The notes beneath the pieces are model-generated. The model saw only the letters and a program-made list of their open reading frames with translations. It did no database searches and was not told where the DNA came from. Positions 5,503 through 6,777 of a stretch of 6,777 bases of DNA are shown in pieces. Origin of the DNA: Clostridia bacterium (GTDB lineage Bacteria > Bacillota_A > Clostridia > Christensenellales > Aristaeellaceae); the NCBI GenBank assembly GCA_017412025.1, contig JAFQOY010000095.1, forward strand, positions 1 to 6,777. Reading direction: 5' to 3'. The stretch's first letter is position 1. The number at the start of each line of letters is the position of its first letter. The position numbers and the translations under genes were made by a program.

Positions 5503-6777
5503 ATGGCCAAACATGAGGATCGAAAAAAGATCCTGAAGGCAAACCGCGTTCCGCTTTCATCCCCGGACAGCGAGCAGCGCGCTGACGAAACGCTTAATCA
5601 TACCAAAGAAAGACCTGCTGCACAGACGACACAGCTTCGCATGCAGGGTACCTCCCATTATATTCAGGCTGCGCGGCAGCATACCTCGCGCATGCCTCCC
5701 CCTGTCACGCCCGACGCATCAGCAAAGAAGAAGAAAAAAAAGAGCGCCGCAAAAGCCAAGGCTGAACCGCCGCGCTCCATCTTCAAGCCGCGCACAAAAA
5801 GCCCCAACTTTCTGCTGAGCGTTGCAGCCTCCACCGTCAACCTCACCGTCGTGCTGATTCTCTGCCTGTGTCTGGCGCTTGCCGGCGCGCTGGTAGGCAT
5901 CGCCAAGGCGTACGTTGATACCGCTCCAACGCTCAATCTCGCCGCGCTCGACGCTCAGGATAAGACGTCCTTCATCTACGACAGCAAGGGCAACCTGATC
6001 ACCGACTACAAGGGCACGGAAGACCGCGTCATGGTCTCCATCGACGAGATCCCTCCGATGCTGCAAAACGCATTCATCGCCGCGGAAGACGCCCGCTTCT
6101 TCGAGCACAACGGCGTGGACGTCAAGCGCATCGTCGGCGCGCTGGTCTCCAACTTCACCACCGGCTCCACGCAGGGAGGCTCCACCATCACGCAGCAGCT
6201 GATCAAGATGACCGTGCTCTCCACGGAGCAGTCCTACAAGCGCAAGCTGCAGGAAGCCTATCTCGCCATGGAGCTTGAAACCCGCTATACCAAAGAGCAG
6301 ATCCTTGAAAGCTACCTCAACACGATCTTCATGGGCGGCAGCTATTACGGCGTCAAGGTCGCAGCGTACGGTTATTTCGGCAAGGAGCTTGACCAGCTCA
6401 CCCTGCGCGAATGCGCCATGCTCGCCGGCATGACCAAGAGCCCCAATTACTACAACCCGCGCCGCAATTTCTATACCCGCAACGTTGAGGGCAGCAGGAC
6501 TGCGGATATCACCAACAACCGCACCGACTACGTGCTGCGCCAGATGCGCGAAAACGGCCTGATCACCACGCAGGAATACCAGGCGGCGCTGGATCCTTTA
6601 ACCGCGCACGTACTGGAGACCTCGCCCGCCTCCACGGATATGTACGCCTATCCGCATTATGTCGAATACGCCATCAGCGACGTGGTGGACACCTTCCTTG
6701 ACCTCAACGGCCTCGAGGACACCTCCGCCAACCGCGCCGCGATGGAGAACGAACTGCGCACCGGCGGCTACAGCGTG
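5503..6777 (+). CDS. Class A penicillin-binding protein (GT51 glycosyltransferase), 3' truncated by window
   Basis: The visible 425 residues are the N-terminal part of a bifunctional peptidoglycan synthase of the PBP1A/PonA type, which polymerises lipid II into glycan strands and cross-links the peptides outside the membrane. A long, basic cytoplasmic tail (1-104) with six consecutive Lys at 75-80 leads to one membrane anchor at about 105-137. The GT51 domain (about 160-345) carries all motifs: EDARFFEHNGVD with catalytic Glu195, GGSTITQQL at 225-233, KRKLQEAYLAMELE, KEQILESYLNTIFMGG with YYGVKVAAYGYFGKEL, and RECAMLAGMTKSPNYYNP. A linker with DYVLRQM-ENGLIT and GGYSV then marks the approach to the transpeptidase domain, whose SxxK, SxN and KTG motifs lie beyond the window. 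It starts 125 bp from yunB on the opposite strand. The family assignment is firm; which paralogue (ponA-like or a sporulation-specific one) cannot be told. Confidence 0.95.
   Translation, partial: MAKHEDRKKILKANRVPLSSPDSEQRADETLNHTKERPAAQTTQLRMQGTSHYIQAARQHTSRMPPPVTPDASAKKKKKKSAAKAKAEPPRSIFKPRTKSPNFLLSVAASTVNLTVVLILCLCLALAGALVGIAKAYVDTAPTLNLAALDAQDKTSFIYDSKGNLITDYKGTEDRVMVSIDEIPPMLQNAFIAAEDARFFEHNGVDVKRIVGALVSNFTTGSTQGGSTITQQLIKMTVLSTEQSYKRKLQEAYLAMELETRYTKEQILESYLNTIFMGGSYYGVKVAAYGYFGKELDQLTLRECAMLAGMTKSPNYYNPRRNFYTRNVEGSRTADITNNRTDYVLRQMRENGLITTQEYQAALDPLTAHVLETSPASTDMYAYPHYVEYAISDVVDTFLDLNGLEDTSANRAAMENELRTGGYSV

Noticed and set aside
1..6777. CRISPR arrays, tRNA or rRNA genes, insertion sequences, phage genes
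   Set aside because: I looked for regularly spaced repeats, cloverleaf-like segments, terminal inverted repeats and transposase or phage motifs, and saw none.

Overview
The window looks like a chromosomal segment of an endospore-forming member of the Bacillota, most likely class Clostridia. The support is a Spo0A homologue, the sporulation protein YunB, a clostridial-type class A penicillin-binding protein and strong GGAGG-type ribosome-binding sites. Coding DNA is fairly GC-rich, while the intergenic DNA around spo0A is AT-rich. A gut or plant-fibre habitat would fit the arabinofuranosidase, but that is inference. I cannot name the genus.

Layout, left to right. Positions 1-174 hold the promoter and leader of a GH51 alpha-L-arabinofuranosidase gene (175-1719, +). 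A convergent intergenic region of about 410 bp follows. It carries a strong, probably bidirectional hairpin terminator (1877-1911) and a short direct repeat. spo0A then reads leftwards, and its coding frame is interrupted by an in-frame TAG at 2228-2230. The 32 codons after that TAG still encode the conserved Spo0A C-terminus and end at TAA (2129-2131). An AT-rich spacer carries the spo0A promoter and a GNRA-loop terminator for the next gene. A DraG-type ADP-ribosylglycohydrolase fused to a C-terminal NADAR-like domain occupies 3129-4598 (-), and yunB occupies 4701-5378 (-). Divergent from yunB, a class A penicillin-binding protein starts at 5503 (+) and runs off the window's right edge inside its coding sequence.

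How the genes relate. Spo0A (master switch for entry into sporulation) and YunB (expressed in the mother cell in Bacillus subtilis) belong to the same developmental programme, and the penicillin-binding protein makes peptidoglycan. The arabinofuranosidase is a carbohydrate-catabolism gene and the ADP-ribosylglycohydrolase removes ADP-ribose from targets. Neither has an evident functional link to its neighbours, and no long operon is visible.

The two points most worth following up are the amber codon inside spo0A and the DraG-NADAR fusion, whose NADAR half has lost several usually conserved residues. The amber codon could be a recent nonsense mutation, an assembly error or a read-through/recoding event.
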